From Candidatus Chloroploca sp. Khr17 (GTDB taxonomy: Bacteria; Chloroflexota; Chloroflexia; Chloroflexales; Chloroflexaceae), in NCBI RefSeq assembly GCF_004138165.1, contig NZ_RYFF01000005.1, positions 148,088 through 212,087 on the forward strand: a stretch of 64,000 nucleotides of DNA. Reading direction: 5' to 3'. The notes beneath the pieces were generated by a model. The model was given only the letters and a program-made list of their open reading frames with translations. It did no database searches and was not told the origin of the DNA. This document shows, in pieces, positions 49,103 to 57,759 of the stretch. The number at the start of each line of letters is the position of its first letter. Position 1 is the stretch's first letter. The position numbers and the translations under genes were made by a program.

Positions 49103-51775
49103 ATGCCGTCGCTGATTGCCGACGTGGCCCTCAGGGCGCGTCTTGGCCTTGACAAGAGCCCCGTGCTCACCTATCTCGTGCCGCCTGCACTCCAGGCGTT
49201 GATTGCGCCCGGACGCCTTGTCTGGGTGCCGTTACGTCGTCGCCGGGTGCAGGGCGTTGTCTTGCGGGTTGCCCCTGCCGGGGGTGAAGCTACGGGGCTG
49301 CGCGAACTGGATGCGCTGGGCGATCCCGAAGGCTACCTGACCCCGGTGGGCCTGGATCTGGCCCAGTGGGTTGCCACGACCTATCGTGCGCCTCTCTACG
49401 ACGCCTTGAGTCTCTTGCTGCCGCCGGGGGTGCGGCAGCAAGCCGAGTTGACCTGGCGGGCGACGCCAGCCGGCATGTTGGTGGATCTGGGCAGTCTGCC
49501 TGAAGGCGAGCGTGCGATCCTCTACTATTTGCGCCTGCACGGTGAGCAGCGTGAACGCGATTTGCGGGCGGCCTTGCGTGGTACCGATACCGAACTGCGC
49601 ACCATCTATCGCGCCCTCTATGAGCGTGGCCTCGTCGCGTCTGGGACGGCGCAGACACCGCCGGGGGCGCGCCCCCGCACGGTACGTTTTGCCCAACTCG
49701 CTATTGAACCAGCGCAACTCGGCCCCACGCTGGAAGCGTTGCGTCGTGCCCCCAGGCAGGCTGCTGTGATCGAGTGGATGGCTGATCAAGCAGGCTTTGC
49801 TTTGCCATCCCCTGCTTTCCCGGCTGAAGCAACTGGGGCGCTCAACTCGCCCGCGTATCCAAGGGTGGGCGAGCCGCCCGCATCCATTGCTGATGAGGCT
49901 TCGCCCGTCGCTTTGCCGGTCAGCGCGATCTATGCCGCAACCGGCACCAATGCCGCGCTCTTGCGTATGTTAGAGCAGCGCGGCCTGATTGCCCTTGAGC
50001 AGCGCGAGGTACGGCGCGATCCGTTGGCCGGTGATGATGTTGTCCCTGATCAGCCCCCGGTGTTGAGTCCGGATCAACGTACCGCGTATGAAGCGATTGT
50101 CACGGCACTTGAAGCTCCGGAGGGTTCAGCGGTCTTTTTGTTGCATGGCATCACTGGGAGTGGAAAAACCGAGGTTTATTTGCGCACCATTGCGCGGGCG
50201 CTGCGGCTTGGGCATCAGGCGTTGGTGCTGGTACCCGAGATTGCCCTGACGACGCAGTTGGTGCGCCGGTTTGCGGCGCGTTTCGCCGGTCAGATCGCCG
50301 TGTTGCATAGCGGTCTGAGCCTCGGTGAACGCTACGACGAGTGGCGTCGCTTGCGGCGCGGCGAGGCACGCCTTGCGATCGGGTCGCGTTCGGCGGTCTT
50401 TGCGCCCTTGCCTGATCTCGGCCTGATTGTGATTGATGAAGAGCACGAGCTCACGTATAAACACGATGCGGCCCCACGTTACCATGCCCGTGATTGTGCG
50501 CTGCACCTCGCAACTTTGACTAAAAGTGTCGTCATTCTCGGGAGTGCAACGCCCGCAGTGGAAAGCTATCATCGGGCTACGCAAGGCACGTATCGTCTGC
50601 TCGAATTGCGTGAACGGGTCAGTGGCCTTGGCCCCAACGCGCAAGCCCGTTCAGCCCCGTTGCTGTTGCCGCCGGTGCGCCTCATTGATATGCGTCACGA
50701 ATTGCAACAGGGCAACCGCTCGATCTTTAGCCGGGTTTTGCAGCAGAGCCTGATCGCGGCGTTTGAGCGTGGTGAACAGTGCATCCTCTTTCTCAACCGA
50801 CGCGGGGCGGCCAGTTTTGTGATGTGTCGAGACTGTGGGTATGTGGTCAATTGTGGGGTGTGTAGTGGCCCGATGACGCTGCATTACGAGGAAGACCCGC
50901 CCCCTTCCTCGGTCAATGAACGCTCCTCACGTGAGGCTGCGCAAGTGGCGGAACCCGCCTCGGTTCTGATCTGCCATTCATGCGGGAGTCGCGCAGCGGT
51001 GCCGCCGGTCTGCCCCCAATGTATGAGCACACGGATTCGTCGCTTTGGCGTTGGCACCCAGCGTGTCGCCGAAGCGGTCGCCGAATTGCTTCCTGCGGCG
51101 CGTGTCATGCGCTGGGATCGCGACACAGCCAGCGGCAAAGGTGCCCATGGGCGCATGTTAGACCTGCTCTTGCGACGCGAGGTTGATATCCTGGTGGGTA
51201 CCCAGATGATCGCCAAGGGTCTCGATCTCCCCTTTGTTGCGCTCGTCGGGGTCGTTGCCGCCGACACCGGTCTGCACCTACCCGATTTTCGCAGTGGCGA
51301 GCGAGCGTTTCAACTGCTGACCCAGGTGGCAGGCCGGGCGGGGCGCCGCACGTCTGGGGCGGAAGTGGTCATTCAGACCTACAATCCCGAGCATTACGCC
51401 TTGCTCGCCGCCCAGGAACACGACTATCGGGCCTTTTTTCTCCAGGAGATCGCCTATCGGCGCGAAATCGGCTATCCTCCGTTTAGCCGTTTGGTGCGCT
51501 TTGTCTATGCCAGTTCTGGTGAACCGGCGGCCAGGCGCGCCGCCGAACAACTCGCCGAACGCCTGCAGAACCTCATCACCAGTCAGCGTCGAGAAAACTG
51601 GAGTCTCATTGGCCCGGCCCCAGCCTTTATCCAGCAGATCCGAGGGCGTTGGCGCTGGCACCTTATTGTGCGCATGCCTATTACGCCTGATGCCAATGCC
51701 GTTACCAGGTTGCTCGATGATCTTGGCCCGGCCCCGGGTTGGATGGTTGATGTTGATCCGGTGCATGTGTTGTAA
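49103..51775 (+). CDS. priA: Primosomal protein N' (replication restart helicase)
   Basis: This superfamily 2 helicase reloads the replisome at stalled forks. It has 890 residues. The N-terminal DNA-binding domain includes PGRLVWVPLRRRRVQGVV; a winged-helix region follows. The helicase has Walker A GITGSGKTEV, the DEEH box in IVIDEEHELTYKHD, and later motifs GSATPAVESY and QVAGRAGRR. Zinc-binding cysteines are in CRDCGYVVNCGVC and CHSCGSRAAVPPVCPQC, but about 20 acidic and polar residues are inserted between them (around 595-615), longer than usual. AGGA precedes the ATG. The next gene, def, is often near priA in other bacteria. Confidence 0.96.
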   Translation: MPSLIADVALRARLGLDKSPVLTYLVPPALQALIAPGRLVWVPLRRRRVQGVVLRVAPAGGEATGLRELDALGDPEGYLTPVGLDLAQWVATTYRAPLYDALSLLLPPGVRQQAELTWRATPAGMLVDLGSLPEGERAILYYLRLHGEQRERDLRAALRGTDTELRTIYRALYERGLVASGTAQTPPGARPRTVRFAQLAIEPAQLGPTLEALRRAPRQAAVIEWMADQAGFALPSPAFPAEATGALNSPAYPRVGEPPASIADEASPVALPVSAIYAATGTNAALLRMLEQRGLIALEQREVRRDPLAGDDVVPDQPPVLSPDQRTAYEAIVTALEAPEGSAVFLLHGITGSGKTEVYLRTIARALRLGHQALVLVPEIALTTQLVRRFAARFAGQIAVLHSGLSLGERYDEWRRLRRGEARLAIGSRSAVFAPLPDLGLIVIDEEHELTYKHDAAPRYHARDCALHLATLTKSVVILGSATPAVESYHRATQGTYRLLELRERVSGLGPNAQARSAPLLLPPVRLIDMRHELQQGNRSIFSRVLQQSLIAAFERGEQCILFLNRRGAASFVMCRDCGYVVNCGVCSGPMTLHYEEDPPPSSVNERSSREAAQVAEPASVLICHSCGSRAAVPPVCPQCMSTRIRRFGVGTQRVAEAVAELLPAARVMRWDRDTASGKGAHGRMLDLLLRREVDILVGTQMIAKGLDLPFVALVGVVAADTGLHLPDFRSGERAFQLLTQVAGRAGRRTSGAEVVIQTYNPEHYALLAAQEHDYRAFFLQEIAYRREIGYPPFSRLVRFVYASSGEPAARRAAEQLAERLQNLITSQRRENWSLIGPAPAFIQQIRGRWRWHLIVRMPITPDANAVTRLLDDLGPAPGWMVDVDPVHVL

Positions 51776-51800
51776 CTGTCGTTAGGCCCGTGAGGTTGCA

Positions 51801-51809
51801 TGTTATAAT
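51801..51809 (+). promoter_or_regulatory. Candidate extended -10 promoter for def
   Basis: TGTTATAAT is a perfect TGn-extended -10 box, about 112 nt before the def ATG. It is the same nine bases as the box at 24305. Confidence 0.5.
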
Positions 51810-51834
51810 GGTATACTGAATTTGTAACGGTAAA

Positions 51835-51871
51835 GTGTGCGTGCTCGCGGTGTAGCCGCGAGCACGCACAC
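51835..51871 (+). terminator. 16-bp hairpin in the priA-def spacer
   Basis: The stem gtgtgcgtgctcgcgg pairs perfectly with its complement around tgtag. If the promoter at 51801 is real, the hairpin lies inside the def leader and may attenuate it; otherwise it ends the priA transcript. No T-run follows. Confidence 0.6.
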
Positions 51872-51921
51872 AAACACTAAACCCGTTAGGGTTGGGATAG
51901 CAACCCGGAAGAAAGAAACCT

Positions 51922-52482
51922 ATGGCACAGCGGCGTATTTTTCGCATTGATCATCCAGAAGACAAAAAAGTTCTGAAGACGAACTGCCGTCCAGTCAAGC
52001 TTCCTGATCGCACGCTCAAGCAACTTGTTGCTGATATGTTTGAGACTATGGAAGCTGCCAATGGGGTTGGCCTGGCGGCGCCGCAGGTCGGCCTGCCCAT
52101 TCAACTCTGCATTATTGAAATCCCACCTGAATACGAGCAGCAAGAGGATGGCACCGAAGTCGAGGTTGCCCCTTCTGAGCGTTACGTGTTGTGCAATCCC
52201 AAGATTGTCAAAACGAGTGGCGAAGAGATCATGCGCGACGAAGGTTGCCTGAGTCTGCCTGGTTGGTTTGGCCAGGTGCCTCGCCAGACCTGGGTGACGG
52301 TCGAGTACCAGGAATTGAGTGGCAAAACGCGCCGTTTGCGCAAGGCTGACGGGTTGCTTGGTTGGGCACTTCAGCACGAAATTGACCATCTGCAAGGCAT
52401 CCTCTTTACCGAACGTATCCGTGATCTCAACACCTTGCGCGACCTCACGAACGAGCCGGAAGAGATCCCCGTCTCAGCCTAA
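51922..52482 (+). CDS. def: Peptide deformylase
   Basis: This metalloenzyme removes the formyl group from the N-terminal methionine of new proteins. The 186-residue chain has all three family motifs: GVGLAAPQVG (near 48), DEGCLSLPGW with the metal cysteine, and QHEIDHLQGILF with the two histidines and the catalytic glutamate. An insert (PPEYEQQEDGTEVEVAPSER) lies between motifs 1 and 2. A GGAAGAAAG stretch precedes the ATG. A clear terminator follows at 52492. No fmt is next to it, unlike the common def-fmt pair. Confidence 0.97.
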   Translation: MAQRRIFRIDHPEDKKVLKTNCRPVKLPDRTLKQLVADMFETMEAANGVGLAAPQVGLPIQLCIIEIPPEYEQQEDGTEVEVAPSERYVLCNPKIVKTSGEEIMRDEGCLSLPGWFGQVPRQTWVTVEYQELSGKTRRLRKADGLLGWALQHEIDHLQGILFTERIRDLNTLRDLTNEPEEIPVSA

Positions 52483-52491
52483 GCACACGCT

Positions 52492-52534
52492 GGGCAGCAC
52501 AAAAGGCCAGCAAAACTGGCCTTTTGTGCTGCCC
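52492..52534. terminator. Perfect 19-bp terminator hairpin after def
   Basis: The arms gggcagcacaaaaggccag and complement surround caaaa. The core is almost identical to that of the hairpin at 23752-23788, with the loop in reverse-complement form. Confidence 0.88.
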
Positions 52535-52588
52535 GCAGCAGGTCTACGTGTGAAATCGTCAAGCCTCTTTCGGAACGCATCTCCCCTA

Positions 52589-52597
52589 TGTTACAAT
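52589..52597 (+). promoter_or_regulatory. Candidate extended -10 promoter for panBC
   Basis: TGTTACAAT lies 58 nt before the panB start; no good -35 is visible. No other promoter is evident before panC. Confidence 0.5.
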
Positions 52598-52655
52598 AGT
52601 GAGCCGGGTTTGCGCACACAGGCTGCGCACGCTCACGCCCCTGGCAGGAGGTTAT

Positions 52656-53501
52656 ATGCGAACAAATATTCTTGATATTCAGAAGCTCAAAGATCGGGGT
52701 GAACGTATCCCGATGGTGACTGCCTACGATTATACTTCGGCGCAGATGGCCGATCGGGCGGGTATTCCCATGATTCTCGTGGGTGATTCGCTCGGCATGG
52801 TGGTGCTCGGCTATGACTCAACGGTGCATGTCACGCTCGATGACATGATCCATCATATCAAAGCGGTCGTGCGTGGCAGTCGTCAGGCTCTGGTGATCGG
52901 CGATCTGCCGTTTCTGACCTATACAACGGTTGACCAAGCCATTCAGAGTGCCGGGCGCATTATGCAGGAGTGTGGCGCTCAGGCGGTCAAACTCGAAGGA
53001 GGCGCCGAGGTCGCCCCGATTGTGCGGCGTCTGGTGAACCTGGGCATTCCAGTGATGGGGCATATCGGCTTTACGCCGCAATCAGTACATCAAATTGGCA
53101 CCCGTGTTCAGGGCAAAACATCTTCAGGGGCCGCACGCTTGATTGATGATGCCCTCGCTCTTGAAGAGGCAGGGGCCTTTGGCATTGTGCTCGAGTTGGT
53201 GCCGGGCGCACTAGCACGTGAAATCACGGCGCACTTGCGCATCCCCACCATTGGCATCGGGGCAGGGGTTCACTGCTCGGGTCAGGTGCAGGTCTGGCAT
53301 GATATGCTCGGTCTCTACAGCGATTTCAAGCCTCGTCACGCCAAACGGTATGCGAGTCTGGTGGAGACCGTGGAGGCTGCGTTGCAAATGTATGCGACCG
53401 AAGTCCGTGAAGGTACCTTCCCCGGGGCCGAGCATAGCGCACGGATGGACGAGGCGGAGCTGCAGGCTGCTCTGAGTCAGAGCAAAGCGGGTCAAGCGTA
53501 A
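52656..53501 (+). CDS. panB: 3-methyl-2-oxobutanoate hydroxymethyltransferase
   Basis: This enzyme adds a hydroxymethyl group from 5,10-methylene-THF to ketoisovalerate, the first step of pantothenate synthesis. The 281-residue TIM barrel shows [18 protein letters not shown], the magnesium site in [39 protein letters not shown] and [23 protein letters not shown] (its core). AGGAGG lies 5 nt before the ATG. The gene is followed by panC after 61 nt on the same strand. A coherent panBC operon for coenzyme A precursor supply is clear; panD and panE are not in the window. Confidence 0.97.
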   Translation: MRTNILDIQKLKDRGERIPMVTAYDYTSAQMADRAGIPMILVGDSLGMVVLGYDSTVHVTLDDMIHHIKAVVRGSRQALVIGDLPFLTYTTVDQAIQSAGRIMQECGAQAVKLEGGAEVAPIVRRLVNLGIPVMGHIGFTPQSVHQIGTRVQGKTSSGAARLIDDALALEEAGAFGIVLELVPGALAREITAHLRIPTIGIGAGVHCSGQVQVWHDMLGLYSDFKPRHAKRYASLVETVEAALQMYATEVREGTFPGAEHSARMDEAELQAALSQSKAGQA

Positions 53502-53562
53502 GCATTGTGTACGCCGTTAGGTGCCGTCTGCTATGTCACACTCGCTGAGGAGTAGGATCGTA

Positions 53563-54405
53563 ATGCAACGCATGCAAGTATTGACAACAATTGACGCCGT
53601 TCGTACGGCGCGGGCCAAGTTTGACCAGATCGGCCTTGTCCCGACGATGGGCTACCTGCACGAGGGGCACCTCAGTCTTGTGCGCCGTGCGCGTGAAGAA
53701 TGTGGCGCTGTGGCGGTGAGTATCTTTGTCAACCCGACGCAGTTTAGCCCGCGCGAAGATTTTTCGCGTTACCCGCGAGATCTCGAACGCGATCTGCGCC
53801 TGCTCGAAGCCGAAGGGGTTGACCTGGTCTTTACCCCTGCACCAGGCGAGATGTATCCCGAAGGTTTTGGTACCTATGTTGTATTGCCTGCCGCCGATGA
53901 AGTGCTTGAAGGCGCGGCCCGCCCAACCCATTTTCGGGGGGTGGCAACGGTGGTGTGCAAGCTCCTCAATATTGTGCAACCGACCCGAGCCTATTTTGGC
54001 CAGAAAGACGCGCAGCAGACCGTTGTGGTCCGCCAGATGGTGCGTGACCTGAATATACCCACCACGATTGTCGTTGCTTCTACTGTCCGTGAACCCGATG
54101 GGTTAGCGATGAGCAGTCGCAATACCTACCTTACCAGTGAGCAACGAGCGGCTGCGCCCGTGATCTACCGTGCGTTATCTGCGGCTGCGCACTCCTATCA
54201 GGCGGGTGAACGTGATGCAACGCGCTTGCGTCAGCAGATCGCCGATCTCTTGGCAAGTGAACCACTCGTGAAACCAGAGTACATCAGTCTTGCCGATCCG
54301 ATGACCTTGCTCGAACTTGACACGATCGGAGCGCGTGGGGCACTGATCTCACTTGCTGCACGCCTCGGCAGTGTGCGTTTGATTGATAATCTGTTGCTTG
54401 ATTAG
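53563..54405 (+). CDS. panC: Pantothenate synthetase
   Basis: This ligase joins pantoate and beta-alanine using ATP. It has 280 residues, as usual. Motifs are VPTMGYLHEGHLSLVRRA (HIGH-like ATP site), SIFVNPTQFSPREDF, YFGQKDAQQTVVVRQMV, and GLAMSSRNTYL, the KMSKS-equivalent. I took the ATG at 53563, preceded by GAGGAGTAGG; an in-frame extension of 14 residues upstream is unlikely. It follows panB and ends at a long hairpin. The product feeds coenzyme A synthesis. Confidence 0.97.
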   Translation: MQRMQVLTTIDAVRTARAKFDQIGLVPTMGYLHEGHLSLVRRAREECGAVAVSIFVNPTQFSPREDFSRYPRDLERDLRLLEAEGVDLVFTPAPGEMYPEGFGTYVVLPAADEVLEGAARPTHFRGVATVVCKLLNIVQPTRAYFGQKDAQQTVVVRQMVRDLNIPTTIVVASTVREPDGLAMSSRNTYLTSEQRAAAPVIYRALSAAAHSYQAGERDATRLRQQIADLLASEPLVKPEYISLADPMTLLELDTIGARGALISLAARLGSVRLIDNLLLD

Positions 54406-54414
54406 AGGCTTGTC

Positions 54415-54475
54415 AAGAAGAGAGGGCGTGCCAACCACGTAGCGCAGCTACGTGGTGGGCACGCCCTCTCTTCTT
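54415..54475. terminator. Near-perfect 29-bp inverted repeat between convergent panC and lon
   Basis: The arms (54415-54443 and 54447-54475) begin aagaagagagggcgtgcc and have one A-G mismatch; the loop is gca. An A/T-rich outer edge gives a weak T-run on both strands. It lies 10 nt from each gene end. Confidence 0.83.
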
Positions 54476-54485
54476 GCTATCGCGT

Positions 54486-56921
54486 TTAGCGGGAACGGGC
54501 TAGTACCGAGCGAATGGTGCGTTTTTCGGGTTCAGGTGGGGGTGGGCCAAGGACAAGCTCAAGCACCTGATCAAGATGGTTGACCAGGTGAACTGTCAGG
54601 CGCGAGCGGGTAGAGTTAGGAACTTCGACCAGATCCCGGCTATTCTTTTGTGGCAGGATGACCTCGGTAATGCCTGCCCGCAAGGCGCCGAGCAGTTTCT
54701 CTTTGACCCCGCCGATGGGCAAGACATTGCCCCGCAGCGTGATTTCGCCGGTCATGGCAAGATCATGGCGTACTGTGCGCCCGGTCAGCGCCGAGATCAG
54801 CGCGACGGCAATGGTCATCCCTGCTGAAGGCCCCTCTTTCGGGGTGGCACCTTCGGGGACGTGGATATGGATATCGAGTTTTTCGAAGCGCCGTACATCA
54901 ATACCCAGGGCTGTTGCATTGGCGCGCGTGTACGATAGGGCCGCCTGCGCTGACTCTTGCATCACCTCACCAAGTTGGCCGGTCAGCGTCAGCACCCCTT
55001 TGCCCTCCATCAACGACACTTCAACCGGCATCGTATCGCCACCAGCACCGGTGTAAACCATACCTGTCGCCAACCCGATCTGGGCACTGCTCTCGGCGGT
55101 ATTCGTCTCGTAGCGCGGCGGTCCGAGCAACTTCTCGACCAATTTTGGTGTGATCACACGCGGATACGTCCGGCCTTCCGCAATGCGGCGTGCCGTCTTG
55201 CGACAGATCGATCCGATCTCGCGCTCGAGGTTACGCACCCCTGCTTCATACGTGTAGCTTCGGATAAGGGTCGTCAGGGTTGGTTGCCCAAAGCGTAGCG
55301 GGGTATCAACCAGCCCGCTCGCAACCTGCTGGCGTGGGACAAGAAAACGGCGGGCAATCTGGAGTTTCTCGTCTTCGGTATAGCCAGGGAGGGTAATCAC
55401 TTCCATCCGGTCGAGCAACGGCTCGGGGATGTCATCAAGATAGTTGGCTGTTGTAACAAAAAACACCTGTGAAAGATCGAAAGGTAGATCGAGATAATGA
55501 TCGGAAAACGATGAATTTTGTTCGGGATCAAGGACTTCCAGCAAGGCATCGGCGGGATCGCCGCGGAAATCGGCCCCGAGTTTATCGACTTCATCGAGCA
55601 TAAAGACGGGATTCAGCGTTCCGGCTTCTTTCATCCGTTGAAGGATCCGTCCGGGCATAGCGCCGATATACGTTCGGCGATGGCCGCGAATTTCGGCCTC
55701 ATCGCGTACGCCGCCGAGGCTCAAGCGCACAAATGCGCAGCCAATCGCTTCAGCAATGCTGCGTCCGAGGCTGGTTTTGCCGACGCCTGGTGGTCCTACA
55801 AGGCAGAGGATTGGTGCGCGCTGATTATGACCGGCCAACTGACGAACAGCAATAAACTCAAGAATGCGATCCTTCACCTTGGCGAGCCCATGGTGATGCT
55901 CATCAAGCACCTTGGCTGCCTTGCGCAGATCAATCGCTTCCTCAGTGGTGATTGACCATGGCAAGTTCAGGATCCACTCAACATATGTGCGGATGACCGC
56001 ATATTCAGGCGTTACCGGCGACATTGCCTCGAGGCGACCAAGCTCCTCTTCGGCCCGTGCGCGGGCCTTGACAGGAAGATGCGTTGCCGCCATGCGTGAC
56101 CGCAACGAGGCCATTTCACGCTGGGTGGGATCTTCTTGCCCAAGCTCGCGCTGGATCACCTTGAGTTGTTCACGCAAGAAAAACTCACGTTGGCTCCGGT
56201 CAACTTCTTTTTGCACCTGAGATTGGATCCGGCTCTCCAACTCAAGCAGATCAAGTTCCTGCGTGAGCAGGGTACTGATGCGATGGAGGCGTTCTTCGGG
56301 ATCAACTGTTTCAAGAATCTGCTGGCGATTGGCGATGCTGATCGGCAAGGTTGACGCAATGAGATCGGCTAGTCCACCGGGGTCATCGACATTCAAGGCC
56401 ATCATATAGGCATCATCGGGCAACGTGCGCGACAGACGCACAACCTTCTCGAAGAGCGACCGTACCGCACGCATCATCGCTTCGATGGCGATCGTATGTT
56501 CACCGTGATGTTCAATGGCCACCGCACGTACGCGCAGAGCCTGGTCGTGCTCGAGCGCACTGACAATGCGCATGCGCCGCCGTCCTTCGAGCACCACACT
56601 GGTCGTGCCATCAGGCATTTTGCGTGAACGCTGAATAATGGCCTCTACCCCGATCGTGTAGAGATCACTGAGCCCCGTCGTTCCGAGGGTGAGTTCACGG
56701 CGGGCCAGGGCCAGGACGGTACGATCCCCGTCGAGGGCCAGGTCGGTCGCCGCAAGTGCCGCATCGTCCACCAGAAAGATCGGGGCCAGCATGTGTGGAA
56801 AGAGCACGGTATCAGAAAGCGGCAACACGATCAAATCGCGCTCTACGGGAGAGGAATCGTGCAGCGTGCTATCGGGTTTCGATGAAGGAAAATTGAAGAG
56901 AACGGGTGTCTCCTCGTGCAC
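54486..56921 (-). CDS. lon: ATP-dependent Lon protease
   Basis: This is the hexameric AAA+ serine protease for damaged and regulatory proteins. It has 811 residues from a GTG start. The N-terminal substrate domain includes LIVLPLSDTVLFPHMLAPI; the ATPase has Walker A GPPGVGKTSLG (near 370) and VFMLDEVDKLG. The protease domain has the catalytic serine in KEGPSAGMTIAVA (near 700) and the lysine in GGVKEKLLGAL. I chose the GTG at 56921 because AGGGAGGG stands 3-4 nt upstream and typical Lon sequence follows; the ATG-started longer frame crosses the promoter. An extended -10 box (TGCTATAAT) lies at 56979-56987 on this strand. No CIRCE element is seen. Confidence 0.96.
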   Translation of the reverse strand: MHEETPVLFNFPSSKPDSTLHDSSPVERDLIVLPLSDTVLFPHMLAPIFLVDDAALAATDLALDGDRTVLALARRELTLGTTGLSDLYTIGVEAIIQRSRKMPDGTTSVVLEGRRRMRIVSALEHDQALRVRAVAIEHHGEHTIAIEAMMRAVRSLFEKVVRLSRTLPDDAYMMALNVDDPGGLADLIASTLPISIANRQQILETVDPEERLHRISTLLTQELDLLELESRIQSQVQKEVDRSQREFFLREQLKVIQRELGQEDPTQREMASLRSRMAATHLPVKARARAEEELGRLEAMSPVTPEYAVIRTYVEWILNLPWSITTEEAIDLRKAAKVLDEHHHGLAKVKDRILEFIAVRQLAGHNQRAPILCLVGPPGVGKTSLGRSIAEAIGCAFVRLSLGGVRDEAEIRGHRRTYIGAMPGRILQRMKEAGTLNPVFMLDEVDKLGADFRGDPADALLEVLDPEQNSSFSDHYLDLPFDLSQVFFVTTANYLDDIPEPLLDRMEVITLPGYTEDEKLQIARRFLVPRQQVASGLVDTPLRFGQPTLTTLIRSYTYEAGVRNLEREIGSICRKTARRIAEGRTYPRVITPKLVEKLLGPPRYETNTAESSAQIGLATGMVYTGAGGDTMPVEVSLMEGKGVLTLTGQLGEVMQESAQAALSYTRANATALGIDVRRFEKLDIHIHVPEGATPKEGPSAGMTIAVALISALTGRTVRHDLAMTGEITLRGNVLPIGGVKEKLLGALRAGITEVILPQKNSRDLVEVPNSTRSRLTVHLVNHLDQVLELVLGPPPPEPEKRTIRSVLARSR

Positions 56922-56978
56922 AGACCCTCCCTGACGCCCGATCGTGATCGGTGATCGTAGCGTATACCTAGTATTCTG

Positions 56979-56987
56979 ATTATAGCA
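56979..56987 (-). promoter_or_regulatory. Extended -10 promoter for lon
   Basis: On the minus strand TGCTATAAT is a perfect extended -10 box about 58 nt before the GTG start. The -35 region is weak. No heat-shock (CIRCE or sigma-32-like) site is visible. Confidence 0.55.
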
Positions 56988-57061
56988 CACCAGGCCAGAT
57001 GAAAATGCCTTTGATGTGACGCGAAAGCTGTGCATTCAGTTGCGTTGTTGCACCCGACGGC

Positions 57062-57090
57062 TTGACAGGCATCGCATTTGCCGCTACAAT
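57062..57090 (+). promoter_or_regulatory. Consensus promoter for tRNA-Thr
   Basis: A perfect TTGACA and TACAAT are separated by exactly 17 nt, with the -10 box 29 nt before the tRNA 5' end. It is one of the two best promoters in the window. Confidence 0.85.
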
Positions 57091-57119
57091 CTTTATGCTT
57101 GTGGCCGTATCATCCGCAT

Positions 57120-57195
57120 GCCAATGTAGCTCAGTTGGTAGAGCAGCTGTTTCGTAAACAGCAGGTCCGGGGTTCGAGCCCCCGCATTGGCTCCA
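57120..57195 (+). tRNA. tRNA-Thr (anticodon CGT), CCA encoded
   Basis: The sequence folds as a full cloverleaf: acceptor gccaatg/cattggc, D arm GCTCAGTTGGTAGAGC, anticodon stem GCTGT/ACAGC with loop TTCGTAA (anticodon CGT), T arm CGGGG/CCCCG with TTCGAGC, discriminator T, CCA. It reads the ACG codon. It has its own promoter and terminator. Confidence 0.95.
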
Positions 57196-57202
57196 CACGC
57201 GT

Positions 57203-57243
57203 AAAGCCGTTATGATGGGTTTCCCCCATTGTAACGGTTTTTG
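57203..57243 (+). terminator. Terminator of the tRNA-Thr transcript
   Basis: The stem ccgttatgatggg pairs with cccattgtaacgg (G-T pairs allowed) around a short loop, and a TTTTT run follows. It ends 30 nt before the next start codon. Confidence 0.7.
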
Positions 57244-57273
57244 CTTCACAGCTCATCATGCATGGAGGTGGGA

Positions 57274-57750
57274 ATGACGCGACGCGAGAGTTTCAAGGCG
57301 GCTGAGTGGACGTTGCTTGGCGATGCGCCGCTCGCCGCTGGCGCTGCGGTGGCGCTGGCTTCGCCTGGCGGCGGTCGCAGTGAGGCCGAGGCGATGATGA
57401 AGGGGTGGCGTGCTGCTGGTGAGCATTTTGCCCAGATTGAACTTGGGGCAGAGATTGTGGCCTGGCTTGATCCCGAGCGCCGACCCGAGAGTGGTGCTGC
57501 GCGGTATGCCTATGCCAGTATTGTCGATGAGGCAGTGGATCTCTGTAGCCGCGCCGTTGCCCTGCTGCGCGAGCGTGCTACGCCCGAAGAATTGGACGCC
57601 TACCGTGAGTTTGTGATTCACCTTGCTGAACACGTTGCCTGGGCGCACAATGAAGCGGGACTCTTTGGTGTCGCTGCACAGTCGATGAGCCTCGATGAAC
57701 GTGCCATGATGAGTACCATCGCTCGTGCCCTGGGCTATGGAAAGCCGTAG
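57274..57750 (+). CDS. Hypothetical helical protein, 158 aa
   Basis: I do not recognise a family. The chain is predicted mostly helical and soluble, with alanine-rich parts (AAGAAVALASPGGG, AEAMMKGWRAAGEHF) and a conserved-looking C-terminal half (EFVIHLAEHVAWAHNEAGLFG) with two histidines. Lys/Arg and Asp/Glu are balanced; there is no signal or membrane segment. The start at 57274 is set by GGAGGTGGGA immediately before the ATG. The threonylcarbamoyl-AMP synthase gene starts 9 bp after the stop, so an operon is likely, and a link with tRNA modification is possible but unproven. Confidence 0.7.
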   Translation: MTRRESFKAAEWTLLGDAPLAAGAAVALASPGGGRSEAEAMMKGWRAAGEHFAQIELGAEIVAWLDPERRPESGAARYAYASIVDEAVDLCSRAVALLRERATPEELDAYREFVIHLAEHVAWAHNEAGLFGVAAQSMSLDERAMMSTIARALGYGKP

Positions 57751-57759
57751 TTTTCTGCT

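Noticed and set aside
56922..57000. CIRCE or other heat-shock operator before lon
   Set aside because: No TTAGCACTC-N9-GAGTGCTAA-like repeat is present; only an extended -10 box is seen.
56922..57035. Upstream ATG start giving a longer Lon
   Set aside because: It lies upstream of the extended -10 box, and the GTG at 56921 has a strong ribosome site followed by typical Lon sequence.
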